NCBI RefSeq assembly: GCF_004924335.1
Contig: NZ_CP024633.1
Coordinates: forward strand, 4,464,001-4,528,000
Length of the DNA stretch: 64,000 bases
Direction: 5' to 3'
Origin: Mycobacteroides salmoniphilum
GTDB lineage: Bacteria > Actinomycetota > Actinomycetes > Mycobacteriales > Mycobacteriaceae
Under the pieces are notes generated by a model. It made no database searches, had not been told where the DNA came from, and saw only the letters and a list, made by a program, of their open reading frames with translations. Below, in pieces: positions 17,539-26,067 of this stretch (positions are counted from its first letter, which is position 1; the number at the start of each line of letters is the position of its first letter). The position numbers were made by a program, and so were the translations under genes.

Positions 17539-18972
17539 CTACAGCGCCTTCAGTTCCTCGGTAACCTCAGAGACCGACTTCTTGGCGTCGCCGAACAGCA
17601 TCGAGGTCTTGTCGCCGAAGAACAGCGGGTTCTCGATACCTGCGTATCCGGAGGACATCGAGCGCTTGAGCACGATGACCGAACGGGCCTCATCGACGTT
17701 CAGAATCGGCATGCCGTGGATGGGGCTCGACGGGTCATTGCGCGCCGCCGGGTTGGTGACGTCGTTGGCGCCGATCACGATGGCGACATCGGTGCGGCTG
17801 AATTCGCCGTTGATATCGTCCATTTCCTTCATGGCGTCGTACTCGACATCGGCCTCGGCAAGCAGGACATTCATGTGTCCGGGCATGCGGCCCGCCACCG
17901 GGTGGATGGCGTACTTGACCTCGACACCCTTGGCTTCCAGCAGGCTGGCCATCTCCTTGACCGCGTGCTGGGCCTGCGCGACGGCAAGACCGTAGCCGGG
18001 GACCACGATCACCTGGTTGGCGTATGCCATCTGGATCGCGGCATCGGCGGCGCTGGTGGCCTTGACCGTGCCCTGCTCCCCGCCGGGGCCTGCCGCTGCG
18101 CCGGAATCGCCGCCGAAGGATCCGAACACGATCGCCGGGATAGACCGGTTCATCGCGACGGCCATCAGGTTGGTCAGGATCGAACCCGAGGCGCCCACGA
18201 TCATGCCCGCGACGATCATCGCGGTGTTGTTCAGTGCCAAACCGGCTGCCGCAGCAGACAATCCCGTCAGCGCGTTGAGCAGCGAGATAACCACGGGCAT
18301 GTCGGCGCCACCGATCGGGAACACCACGAACAGGCCCATGACACCGGCCAGCACCAACACCAGCACGATCGCCCACGCCGGAGTGCCCACTCCGGCGTTC
18401 AGACCGATCCACACCGCCGCCGCGACGGCAGCGATCAGCAGCAGGATGTTGGCGGCCTGGAAGATCTTGGCCGAGGAGACAAGTCGCTTCTCGACCTTCT
18501 TCGGAATCGACTCCTGCAGCTTGAGGAACGCCACCAGCGAGCCCCAGAACGACACCGAACCGATGATCGCGGCGAACAGCGAGCCGATGACCAGCGCGAC
18601 GGTGGGGTGCTGGTCGACACGGAATGTCTTGAACCCGTGGGTCTCAATGAATTCCGCCCACGCGATCAAGGCGACGGTGCCACCACCGACGCCGTTGAAC
18701 AGCGCGACCAGCTGCGGCATCGCCGTCATCTTGGTCTTCTTGGCCGGCGGTACACCGAGCGCGACACCGACCAACAGGCCGACGGCGATGAGTATCCAGT
18801 TGATCGGAGCGGTGTCGCGAACCTTGATCAGGGTCGCGACGACGGCGATGGCCATACCGGTAGCCGCGATCCAGTTGCCGCGGACCGCGGTCTTCGGTCC
18901 GGTCAGACCCGACAGTCCGAGGATGAAGAGCCCGAACGCGACAATGTAAAGAACGGTGACGAGGTAGTTCAT
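17539..18972 (-). CDS. pntB: NAD(P) transhydrogenase subunit beta
   Basis: A 477-residue membrane protein: eight to nine transmembrane helices (domain II) in the first 270 residues, then the NADP(H)-binding domain III. Domain III motifs are VPGYGLAVAQAQHAV, HPVAGRMPGHMNVLL, VIGANDVTNP and KRSMSSGYAGIENPLF. With PntAa and PntAb it forms the proton-translocating transhydrogenase that converts NADH plus NADP+ to NADPH using the proton gradient, which supports fatty-acid and mycolate synthesis. It overlaps pntAb by 4 bp. Confidence 0.96.
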   Translation of the reverse strand: MNYLVTVLYIVAFGLFILGLSGLTGPKTAVRGNWIAATGMAIAVVATLIKVRDTAPINWILIAVGLLVGVALGVPPAKKTKMTAMPQLVALFNGVGGGTVALIAWAEFIETHGFKTFRVDQHPTVALVIGSLFAAIIGSVSFWGSLVAFLKLQESIPKKVEKRLVSSAKIFQAANILLLIAAVAAAVWIGLNAGVGTPAWAIVLVLVLAGVMGLFVVFPIGGADMPVVISLLNALTGLSAAAAGLALNNTAMIVAGMIVGASGSILTNLMAVAMNRSIPAIVFGSFGGDSGAAAGPGGEQGTVKATSAADAAIQMAYANQVIVVPGYGLAVAQAQHAVKEMASLLEAKGVEVKYAIHPVAGRMPGHMNVLLAEADVEYDAMKEMDDINGEFSRTDVAIVIGANDVTNPAARNDPSSPIHGMPILNVDEARSVIVLKRSMSSGYAGIENPLFFGDKTSMLFGDAKKSVSEVTEELKAL

Positions 18973-19292
18973 TTGTCAGCCGCCTCCGGCTTAGGGGCTG
19001 CCTTGCGGCCCTTGAACATTCCGAGCATGCGGTCGGTCACCAGGAAGCCGCCGATCACGTTCAGCGTGCCGAAGATCAGCGCGACGAACGCGATGATCCG
19101 CACGCCCCAATGCGCGTCGGCGGGCAGGTCGCCCAGCACGATCAGCGCACCGAGGACCACGATGCCGTGGATGGCGTTGGTGCCGGACATCAACGGGGTG
19201 TGCAGGGTGTTGGGCACCTTGGAGATCACGGCGAACCCGACGAACCCGGCCAGAACCAGGATCGCGAGGTTGGCCAATAGCTGGTCATACAT
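18969..19292 (-). CDS. pntAb: NAD(P) transhydrogenase subunit alpha part 2
   Basis: A 107-residue membrane subunit with three to four hydrophobic helices and the motif VPNTLHTPLMSGTNAIHGIVVLG, diagnostic for the membrane part of the alpha subunit when it is split from the NAD-binding part. It forms the proton channel with PntB. The start lies 3 bp after the pntAa stop. Confidence 0.95.
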   Translation of the reverse strand: MYDQLLANLAILVLAGFVGFAVISKVPNTLHTPLMSGTNAIHGIVVLGALIVLGDLPADAHWGVRIIAFVALIFGTLNVIGGFLVTDRMLGMFKGRKAAPKPEAADK

Positions 19293-19295
19293 GAG

Positions 19296-20390
19296 CTATG
19301 CGTCCTCTCTTGCACGGGTCACGCAGGAGGACGCGACGATCTCGTCGTCGAAGTCCGGTGCGAGTGCGCCGTCTGTGATGAGCAGGTCCAGCAGGGTGGT
19401 GATGTTCTTCGAGTACAGCTCACTCGAATGCTCGGGCATCGTCGCCGGGAGATTGAGCGGAGAAGCAATGGTGACGTCGTGCTTGACGACGGTCTGGCCG
19501 GGCTCGGTCAGTTCGCAGTTGCCGCCGGTCTCGCCCGCGAGGTCGACGACGACCGAGCCGGGCTTCATGCCTTCGACCGCGGCAGCGGTCACCAGGCGGG
19601 GCGCCGGACGGCCGGGAACGAGCGCCGTGGTGATGACGATGTCGAATCCCTTGATGGCGTCTTCGAGCGCCTTCTGCTGCTGCGCACGCTCATCTTCGGT
19701 GAGCTCGCGGGCGTATCCGCCTTCGCCGGCCGCATCGATGCCCAGATCGAGCCACTGAGCGCCCACCGAGCGCACCTGATCGGCGACCTCGGGCCGCACG
19801 TCATAACCCGTGGTACGGGCACCGAGCCGCTTGGCCGTCGCCAGGGCCTGTAGGCCGGCCACGCCGACACCGAGCACCAGTACCAGCGCGGGCTTGACGG
19901 TCCCGGCGGCGGTGGTGAGCATCGGGAAGAACCGGGTGGACTCGGACGCGGCCACCAACACCGCCTTGTAGCCCGACACATTGGCCTGCGAGGACAGCGC
20001 GTCCATCGACTGCGCACGTGAGATGCGCGGAATCGCTTCCACCGCAAAGGCTTGCACGCCGGCACTCTGCAGCGCGCCAATGCTGTTCTCGGCATTGCGG
20101 GGCGCCAGGAAGCCAATGAGGGTCTGTCCCTCGCGAAGGCGGGCGACCTCGGCAGCCGAGGGCGGCGCGACCTTCACCACGACGTCGGCAGACCAGGCAT
20201 CGCCCACCGTGGCACCGGCTTCGGCGTACAGCTCGTCGGGCAGCAACGCGCGCTCTCCGGCGCCGCTTTCTATGACGACGTTCACACCCTTGCCAATCAA
20301 GCCGGCGATCGCCTTGGGCACCAGCGCGACGCGGCGCTCGTCCTCACCCGACTCTCGGACAACTCCGATAGTGACTGGTTGATCGGTCAT
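19296..20390 (-). CDS. pntAa: NAD(P) transhydrogenase subunit alpha part 1
   Basis: A 364-residue soluble NAD(H)-binding domain I of the transhydrogenase, related to alanine dehydrogenase. Motifs are VRESGEDERRVALVPK at the N-terminus, VLGVGVAGLQALATAKRLGA (Rossmann) and VVDLAGETGGNCELT. It is the first gene of the pntAa-pntAb-pntB operon, all on the minus strand with gaps or overlaps of a few bases. Confidence 0.95.
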   Translation of the reverse strand: MTDQPVTIGVVRESGEDERRVALVPKAIAGLIGKGVNVVIESGAGERALLPDELYAEAGATVGDAWSADVVVKVAPPSAAEVARLREGQTLIGFLAPRNAENSIGALQSAGVQAFAVEAIPRISRAQSMDALSSQANVSGYKAVLVAASESTRFFPMLTTAAGTVKPALVLVLGVGVAGLQALATAKRLGARTTGYDVRPEVADQVRSVGAQWLDLGIDAAGEGGYARELTEDERAQQQKALEDAIKGFDIVITTALVPGRPAPRLVTAAAVEGMKPGSVVVDLAGETGGNCELTEPGQTVVKHDVTIASPLNLPATMPEHSSELYSKNITTLLDLLITDGALAPDFDDEIVASSCVTRAREDA

Positions 20391-20446
20391 CTACTCGCCC
20401 TTCACCCTGTGGTGCAGCATGCCGACGGATACTAAGGAAAGGCATG

Positions 20447-20458
20447 CTTGTTAACAAG
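20447..20458. promoter_or_regulatory. Palindrome upstream of the pnt operon
   Basis: CTTGTTAACAAG is a perfect 12-bp palindrome centred about 62 bp before the pntAa start, in the only spacer of the operon. It may be an operator. No regulator gene lies next to it. Confidence 0.35.
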
Positions 20459-20489
20459 TCTTCCGTTTTTGTAAATCCTGCAAAGGTCG

Positions 20490-21515
20490 TTAACCAGGGC
20501 AATGAACGTGATCTGGCACGCGTTCCGACTCCCTAGGCGCCCCCGGCGGGGTGCCATCTCCGAATGGTCTACCACCCAGTGTCTCGCGTCCATGCGAGGT
20601 AAGCCAGTCACGCAGATCCGGCCCCTTCGGGACGATGCGCGTGGGGTTGATATCGGTGTGGACCACGTAATAGTGCTCCTTGATCTGTCCGAAGTCGACC
20701 GTGTCACCAAACCCCGGGGTCTGATACAGATCGCGCGCGTACGCCCACAACACCGGCATCTCGGTCAGCTTCTCGCGATTGCACTTGAAGTGTCCGTGGT
20801 ACACCGGATCGAACCGGACCAACGTGGTGAACAGTCGCACATCGGCTTCGGTGATGGTGTCGCCTACCAGATACCGTTGTCCGGCAAGCCTTTCCGATAG
20901 CCAATCCAGCGCCGTGAACAGCCGATCATAGGCGGCGTCGTACGCCTCCTGACCTCCGGCGAAACCGCAGCGGTACACGCCGTTATTGACCTCGGTGTAC
21001 ACGCGACGGTTCACCTCGTTGATTTCGGTGCGCAGCGCCTCGGGATACAGCTGCGGGGCGCCGGGGCGGTGATAGTCAACCCATTCGGTGGAGAAATCCA
21101 ACGTCATCTGCGCGTAGTCGTTGGTGACGACCTCCCCCGTGGACTCCTCCACCACCGCGGGCACGGTGATGCCGCGTGGATAGTCAGGGAACCGCTTGAG
21201 GTAGGCATCACGCAGGAAGTGGATGCCCAAGACGGGGTCTACTCCACCCGGGTCAAGATCGAAGGTCCAACTGCGCTTGTCATGCGTAGGACCGCAAAGC
21301 CCCAGTGACAAGACATTTTCCAGTCCGAGAAGCCTGCGAACGATCAGAGTCCGGTTGGCCCAGGGACAGGCACGTGCGGCGACGAGCCGGTATCGGCCCG
21401 GTTCTACCGGGTAGCCGTTGCGGCCGTCCGCGGTGATCCGCGATTCGATGTAGTTGGTGTCCCGCTTGAACTCACCGGGCTCGACGTACTTTGTGTTCTC
21501 CGGGGTTTGGCTCAC
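20490..21515 (-). CDS. Glutathionyl-hydroquinone reductase-like (Xi-class GST fold) protein
   Basis: A 341-residue protein of the YqjG/Xi-class glutathione transferase family: thioredoxin-like domain with the catalytic cysteine in ARACPWANRTL, then the C-terminal helical domain (LAGQRYLVGDTITEADVRLFTTL). In other bacteria these enzymes reduce glutathionyl-hydroquinones. Mycobacteria make mycothiol, not glutathione, so the thiol substrate is probably mycothiol (inference). The GTG start at 21515 gives MSQTPENTKYVEPGEF, with GGAG just upstream. The frame is open to 21560, into the next gene. Confidence 0.87.
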   Translation of the reverse strand: MSQTPENTKYVEPGEFKRDTNYIESRITADGRNGYPVEPGRYRLVAARACPWANRTLIVRRLLGLENVLSLGLCGPTHDKRSWTFDLDPGGVDPVLGIHFLRDAYLKRFPDYPRGITVPAVVEESTGEVVTNDYAQMTLDFSTEWVDYHRPGAPQLYPEALRTEINEVNRRVYTEVNNGVYRCGFAGGQEAYDAAYDRLFTALDWLSERLAGQRYLVGDTITEADVRLFTTLVRFDPVYHGHFKCNREKLTEMPVLWAYARDLYQTPGFGDTVDFGQIKEHYYVVHTDINPTRIVPKGPDLRDWLTSHGRETLGGRPFGDGTPPGAPRESERVPDHVHCPG

Positions 21516-21556
21516 ACACTCCAGTGTGTCACTGCGCCTCGGAAGTGCGGCCGGGC

Positions 21557-22231
21557 TCACTGCGCTGTTTTGTCAGGTTCACCCTTCTCGTTCAACGGCT
21601 GACCGCCCTTAACGCCCTGGACAATTCCCAAGGGGAATGCCGATGTCGCATTGAGGCCGGCCGTGGGCGCACCCGGTATGGCCAAGCACGTGGTGTCCAT
21701 CGGGATACTCGGCAGATTCGGCCAGCCCTTGTCCGAGTGATACTGCGCAAACGCGTTGATCTCCATGTTCACGATTCCTTGACCGCCCGGGTCCGGATCC
21801 GGGCGGAATGCCGTCAGCTGCGCCATCGCAGCATGCTCGGGGTCGGTCGGTGACTTTTCGAGATTCACTTCGACACCCGACAGTGTTTGTGGGGCACTGA
21901 CCGATGACATCGGCCGGCTTACCGCGCCGCAGTGGGCATAGGTCAGCACCCATCCGTTCTGTAAGGCCTTCTGTGTCTCGCGGGTGACAACGTCCACGGG
22001 GTCACCGTGTGTCAACGACGCAGTCCTGACTACCGCTTGACGTGAGATGTTGTTCAGCCCGTTGTACGAGGCGCCGTACACCTTGGCGGGAGCAAGCCAG
22101 GCATCCGCCGCCAGCCGCGCGGATCGCGCCGCGTCCACATCATTGGGTTCGAAGGTCTCGGGGTGCTTGGGACACGACGCGGCTAGCACGAAAACCAGCA
22201 ACAGCACCGGTGAAAGCCTTAGGCCCTTCAC
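21557..22231 (-). CDS. Lipoprotein of unknown function, partner of the Cys/His-domain protein
   Basis: A 224-residue protein with a lipoprotein signal (LLLVFVLAASC, lipidated Cys at residue 20). The mature domain is not recognised; it contains TYAHCGAVS and MDTTCLAIPG, giving two cysteines that could pair outside the membrane. The GTG start overlaps the stop of the 526-residue gene (GTGA), so the two are translated together. That coupling and its location outside the membrane make it a candidate immunity or accessory factor for the upstream protein. This role is an inference. Confidence 0.75.
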   Translation of the reverse strand: MKGLRLSPVLLLVFVLAASCPKHPETFEPNDVDAARSARLAADAWLAPAKVYGASYNGLNNISRQAVVRTASLTHGDPVDVVTRETQKALQNGWVLTYAHCGAVSRPMSSVSAPQTLSGVEVNLEKSPTDPEHAAMAQLTAFRPDPDPGGQGIVNMEINAFAQYHSDKGWPNLPSIPMDTTCLAIPGAPTAGLNATSAFPLGIVQGVKGGQPLNEKGEPDKTAQ

Positions 22232-23808
22232 TTCGGGATCACCTCACCCCATGGCCGATAGCGCGTTTCGCCACCGAACGATATTCGGTTGTTGACGAAA
22301 TCATCCTTCGGGATGGTCATCTTCTGCCCCGAAGAGGGCTCATAGATTTCCAGCGAGTCACCCTGCATTCCTGTCACCAGAACGATGTGGCCGTTCACTC
22401 CGCTGCCGACAAACAGCGGAACGGACTGCCCGGACTGGACAGCCGCACTGATCGCTTGGTAGTCCCCGAACGGTCCTAGCGGATTCGCCACCTCGAATCG
22501 ATACGCGCTGCCGGGGACACCGGGACCACCGGGCTTGCCCATCTCGTCTGCGGCACCCCCTGGGGGTGTTCCCAGCGATTCGGGCCACGTGGTGCCCCAG
22601 CCGGGGACGATCGCATTGTTCGTCGAGTCATGCATTTTCCTGGCTTCGTCGGCGAACTTGGACGTGACCTCGGAGGTGGTCATCGACTGTCCCGCCCTTG
22701 GCGGATCGGACCCGGCCGCGTCGTACCCGGTGAGCACCTTCATCGCATACACCGGGTCGTTGATCATTTTGGCGACGACAAGCGACGACGATCCACACGT
22801 GGTGCCGTCGGGTTGCGTCAGAACGCCCGGATGATTCTTGGCGTACTCCACCGGGTCAAGCTCGCGCACCTGTTGATCATCCATGAGCGCCAACTTGTCC
22901 GAGAAGCGTTGCAATGTACTGACATCCGTACCCCTGGCGAGAGCCGAGACAATCCAGTTGCGCCGCGCCTCATCCTTCGCGTTGTCGAGCATCGCCTGCG
23001 CCTTGGCCCGATCCTCGGGACTCATCGCCGCCAGGTTTGCATCGGCATGTTCTTGGACGCCCGGCCGCAAACCGGTTCCGTCCCTATGACCATCTGGATC
23101 GCCCTTGACGCCCGACCAATTGTTCACCGAACCGATCGCACCCGCCGCGACAGACGTGTGGTCGGGCAAGGTGATGCCCCCCATTGCCTTTCCGAGTTCA
23201 CCCTTGGCGGTGTTTACCGCCTTGTCGGCGTCCCCATACGCGCCGGCGAGCTCTTCGACACCGTGTACGACGTCGCCCACGAGCTTTCGGACATACGGAA
23301 TGGCGTCCCACGGGGCCTTCGGAATGTTGTTCCAGTCGACATCGTCCTTCAGCGACGTGAACGCGTTATGCCAACGATCGCGTACCTTTTCCATCGATCC
23401 GCCGAAGGTCTCCAGGGAGGTCGCCACCCCTGTTGCCGCCGGACCTATCGTCGTGGATCGTGTCGTGAAGTTCGCGATGCTCGTGCGCGCCTTATCCCCG
23501 GTTGTCTCCCCGTTGAGATCACCCGGCGTCCGTCCCCAGACCGTTTCGGGGATGGTGTTCTGAGCCTGCCGAACATCGTTGGCATGCCACTCCCCCATCG
23601 CGGGCGCCATCTCCCGCCAGCGCGCTGCGACGTCACGCACGGTCGCCGGATCGGGCGGAGGTGGCTCGGTGGCCACCGCAATCACCTTGCGGACGGCACT
23701 GACAACCTTTCTGGCGATTGGCCAGACCGTGCTGATGGTGATCTCACCGATCTGTCGAAGGTCGGCGACTACCTGCTCAAGCTGCTTTTGTGTGTCTCCC
23801 AGCGTCAT
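22228..23808 (-). CDS. Large protein with C-terminal papain/C39-like Cys-His domain, possible type VII effector
   Basis: A 526-residue protein without a classical signal peptide. Residues 1-230 are helical (KQLEQVVADLRQIGEITISTVWPIARKVVSAVRK; WREMAPAMGEWHANDV), resembling the N-terminal part of mycobacterial type VII-associated large proteins. Residues 260-310 form another helical stretch. The C-terminal 200 residues look like a papain-fold peptidase: Gln332 and Cys338 in TQPDGTTCGSSS (the 6-residue Gln-Cys spacing of papain), His474 in NGHIVLVTG and Glu490 in IYEPSSG at the usual third-residue position. Upstream is a small helical protein, downstream a co-translated lipoprotein. A secreted cysteine peptidase or toxin is plausible but not shown. 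Confidence 0.72.
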   Translation of the reverse strand: MTLGDTQKQLEQVVADLRQIGEITISTVWPIARKVVSAVRKVIAVATEPPPPDPATVRDVAARWREMAPAMGEWHANDVRQAQNTIPETVWGRTPGDLNGETTGDKARTSIANFTTRSTTIGPAATGVATSLETFGGSMEKVRDRWHNAFTSLKDDVDWNNIPKAPWDAIPYVRKLVGDVVHGVEELAGAYGDADKAVNTAKGELGKAMGGITLPDHTSVAAGAIGSVNNWSGVKGDPDGHRDGTGLRPGVQEHADANLAAMSPEDRAKAQAMLDNAKDEARRNWIVSALARGTDVSTLQRFSDKLALMDDQQVRELDPVEYAKNHPGVLTQPDGTTCGSSSLVVAKMINDPVYAMKVLTGYDAAGSDPPRAGQSMTTSEVTSKFADEARKMHDSTNNAIVPGWGTTWPESLGTPPGGAADEMGKPGGPGVPGSAYRFEVANPLGPFGDYQAISAAVQSGQSVPLFVGSGVNGHIVLVTGMQGDSLEIYEPSSGQKMTIPKDDFVNNRISFGGETRYRPWGEVIPK

Positions 23809-23820
23809 CCCGCACCGGCC

Positions 23821-24117
23821 CTAGTTGAGCACCGGGAACGTGATTCCGGCATCGCTGAGGTTGCCCGCGTTACGTTGATCCATCTCGACAAGAGCCTTCG
23901 TGCACGTCCTGATGTTCTGCGAAATCTCTTTCTGCACAGCCGCAACCGTGCCCAGCGCACCCGACACTCGGTTCCGTGTGGCGTTCATCGCATCGCTGAG
24001 GTCACCAAGGTCTTTGCCCTCGGTGGCACGCAGTTTTCCCTTGGCGAACTCGACGTGCGCGTCTGTCGCGTCAAGCTGCGACGCGCATCTCTCCGTCGCT
24101 ACCGGGTCGATTTTCAT
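23821..24117 (-). CDS. Small helical protein, EspC/WXG100-like
   Basis: A 98-residue, almost entirely alpha-helical protein (MKIDPVATERCASQLDAT, then helices around AVQKEISQNIRTC). Its size and position before a large helical protein resemble EspC-type or WXG100-type type VII substrates, although no WXG motif is present. It has a strong Shine-Dalgarno (GGAGGGGG) before ATG 24117 and lies 12 bp from the 526-residue gene. It probably acts as the secretion partner of that protein (inference). Confidence 0.65.
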   Translation of the reverse strand: MKIDPVATERCASQLDATDAHVEFAKGKLRATEGKDLGDLSDAMNATRNRVSGALGTVAAVQKEISQNIRTCTKALVEMDQRNAGNLSDAGITFPVLN

Positions 24118-24195
24118 GAGTTCCCCCTCCGAACATGCCCCTCTCGCATGTTAGCCCGGAACGCTATCCCCAACCAGCCCCTGGGGATGAGCCGG

Positions 24196-25119
24196 CTAGC
24201 CGGGCAAAACGGCGGTGAGGTAGTTGCCCTGCTTCACCAGTGCGACAACGTCCTCGGGCAGCTCCGGGATATCCACCCCGTAGGCGGCGGCCAGTTCCAG
24301 GGCGTGCGCACCCTGCACCGTCCACCCGCGTGCGGCCAGCCACTCCTCGACGTCGGCACGCTCTTCGTCGTAGAACAGTGAACTGATATCCACCTTCGAC
24401 ATGGGATGGCCGTCGTCGGCGTACTTCTTCATGATCTCGCCCCACTTGGCGATATCGGGCGTGCCGCGGGTTGCTTCCACGGCGATCTGGCTTCCCGGTG
24501 CCGACAGTGCGACGACCCGCTCGAACAGCAGATCCTGTGCCGCAGAGGGTAAATAGATGATCAGTCCTTCGGCCGACCACGCCGTCGGAACGTCAGGATC
24601 GAAACCCGCGGCAAGCAATGCCGCAGGCCAGTCGTCACGGAGATCAACGGCGACCTCCCGCCGATCGCTCGTGAGCGTGGCACTCTGTTCGGCAAGCACC
24701 CGGTCCTTGAATTCCAAAACCTGGGGCTGATCCAACTCAAAGACCTTGGTGCCCTCCGGCCACGCCAGCCGATGCGCACGAACATCGAGTCCCGCAGCCA
24801 GGATCACGGCCTGTTTGCAACCGGAATTCGTTGCACTCACAAAGAACTCGTCAAAAAACTTGCTGCGCAATCCGATCTGCCGCATCGCGTTAGTGGGATT
24901 CGACAAATCAACGGGATTCTCCAGAAGTCCGATCAGATGCGGTTCCCCTGCGGCGCGCACGAAATGCTCCGCGTACCGATCGCGAACCAGGGGCTCGGGC
25001 TGCGTGTTCTCAATCGCGCGCGCGGCGGCCACGCCCAGCGCGGTGAACCCGACGCTCGACACGATGTCCCAGGAGTCGCCCTCGCTGCGCGACCAGTCCT
25101 TGTCCTCGATATTGGTCAT
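24196..25119 (-). CDS. SAM-dependent methyltransferase, TIGR00027 family (array 1, copy 4)
   Basis: A 307-residue class I methyltransferase related to leucine carboxyl methyltransferases. Motifs in order: DTWD/DSWDIV-type N-terminus (residue about 16), AVILAAGLDVRAHRL (SAM motif I), KVFELDQPQVLEFK, VAVDLRDDWPAALLAAG, and TAWSAEGLIIYLP. The substrate is unknown for the whole mycobacterial family. Last of four tandem copies; about 12 bp from the next. Confidence 0.88.
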   Translation of the reverse strand: MTNIEDKDWSRSEGDSWDIVSSVGFTALGVAAARAIENTQPEPLVRDRYAEHFVRAAGEPHLIGLLENPVDLSNPTNAMRQIGLRSKFFDEFFVSATNSGCKQAVILAAGLDVRAHRLAWPEGTKVFELDQPQVLEFKDRVLAEQSATLTSDRREVAVDLRDDWPAALLAAGFDPDVPTAWSAEGLIIYLPSAAQDLLFERVVALSAPGSQIAVEATRGTPDIAKWGEIMKKYADDGHPMSKVDISSLFYDEERADVEEWLAARGWTVQGAHALELAAAYGVDIPELPEDVVALVKQGNYLTAVLPG

Positions 25120-25131
25120 TGTGTGGTCCTT

Positions 25132-26058
25132 TCAGTCCGACAGCGTGCAGGTCAGGTAGTGCATTGCGCCGGCCAGCTCTCTGATGTCCTCGGGAACCTC
25201 CGGATACTGCACGCCATATCGCTCCGCGAGCTGAAACATGTCCAATCCCTGCGTGTTCCATCCGCGAACGGAGAACCACTCGACGGGCGGCGTCTTCTCC
25301 TCGTCGTAGAACAGCTCCGTGATGTCGATCTTGCCGAAGGTGTCCTTCTCGGAGCGGTACTTCTGCATGACCTTCGCGAACTGAGCCATACCCAACGAAC
25401 CCGTGGGCCCCTCGATGGCGGCGCGGCTACCGGGGGCCGACAGTTCAACCATCCGCTCGAACAGCAGTTCTTGCGCTGCCGCAGGCAGATACGGCAGCAG
25501 CCCTTCCGCCGACCATGCGGTGGGCAGGCTCGGATCGAATCCGGCCTCCTTGAGCGCGGCGGGCCAGTCATTACGCAGATCCACCGCGACGGCCCGACGA
25601 TCACACGTCGGTGAAGCGCCTTGCTCGGAGTACACCCGATCTTTGAAGGAGAGAACCTCCGGCTGATCCAGCTCGTACACCGTGATGCCTGCGGGCCACG
25701 GCAACCGATGCGCCCGCGAGTCCAGCCCCGCGGCCAGAATTACCGCCTGCCGGATCCCGGAAGCCGCGGCGGCCAGGAAGTACTCGTCAAAGAATCGGCT
25801 GCGCATGCCCATCCCACGTAAGTATTCGAACGGAGATGCTTGCGGTGCATCGCGTTTCGTTATCGTCTCGATCAAATGGGGTTCACCCGCCGCGAGCACG
25901 AAATGTTTGGCGAATGGGTCGATGATCAGCGCGTCCGGCCGCTCACTCTCCACGGCACGCTGCGCACTGACACCCAGCGCGGTGTACCCCACGCTCGATA
26001 CGATGTCCCACGAGTCGCCGTCGCTGCGGATCGAATTCTTGTCCTCGACGTCAGTCAT
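25132..26058 (-). CDS. SAM-dependent methyltransferase, TIGR00027 family (array 1, copy 3)
   Basis: 308 residues. It has the same motif order as its neighbour: GDSWDIVSSVGYTALGV, AVILAAGLDSRAHRLPWP, TVYELDQPEVLSFK, VAVDLRNDWPAALKEAGFD and TAWSAEGLLPYLPAAAQ. Start ATG with AAAGGG upstream. It is most similar in the N-terminal region to copy 4, which points to tandem duplication. Confidence 0.88.
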   Translation of the reverse strand: MTDVEDKNSIRSDGDSWDIVSSVGYTALGVSAQRAVESERPDALIIDPFAKHFVLAAGEPHLIETITKRDAPQASPFEYLRGMGMRSRFFDEYFLAAAASGIRQAVILAAGLDSRAHRLPWPAGITVYELDQPEVLSFKDRVYSEQGASPTCDRRAVAVDLRNDWPAALKEAGFDPSLPTAWSAEGLLPYLPAAAQELLFERMVELSAPGSRAAIEGPTGSLGMAQFAKVMQKYRSEKDTFGKIDITELFYDEEKTPPVEWFSVRGWNTQGLDMFQLAERYGVQYPEVPEDIRELAGAMHYLTCTLSD

Positions 26059-26067
26059 GGTGCCCTT

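Noticed and set aside
17236..19758. 840-codon open frame on the plus strand opposite pntB, pntAb and pntAa
   Set aside because: It is antisense to three well-supported genes; the product is Arg/His/Gly/Asp-rich low-complexity sequence, typical of a GC-rich shadow frame.
22630..24381. 583-codon plus-strand frame opposite the 526-residue protein
   Set aside because: Antisense to the Cys/His-domain gene and its neighbour; no domain recognised and arginine-rich.
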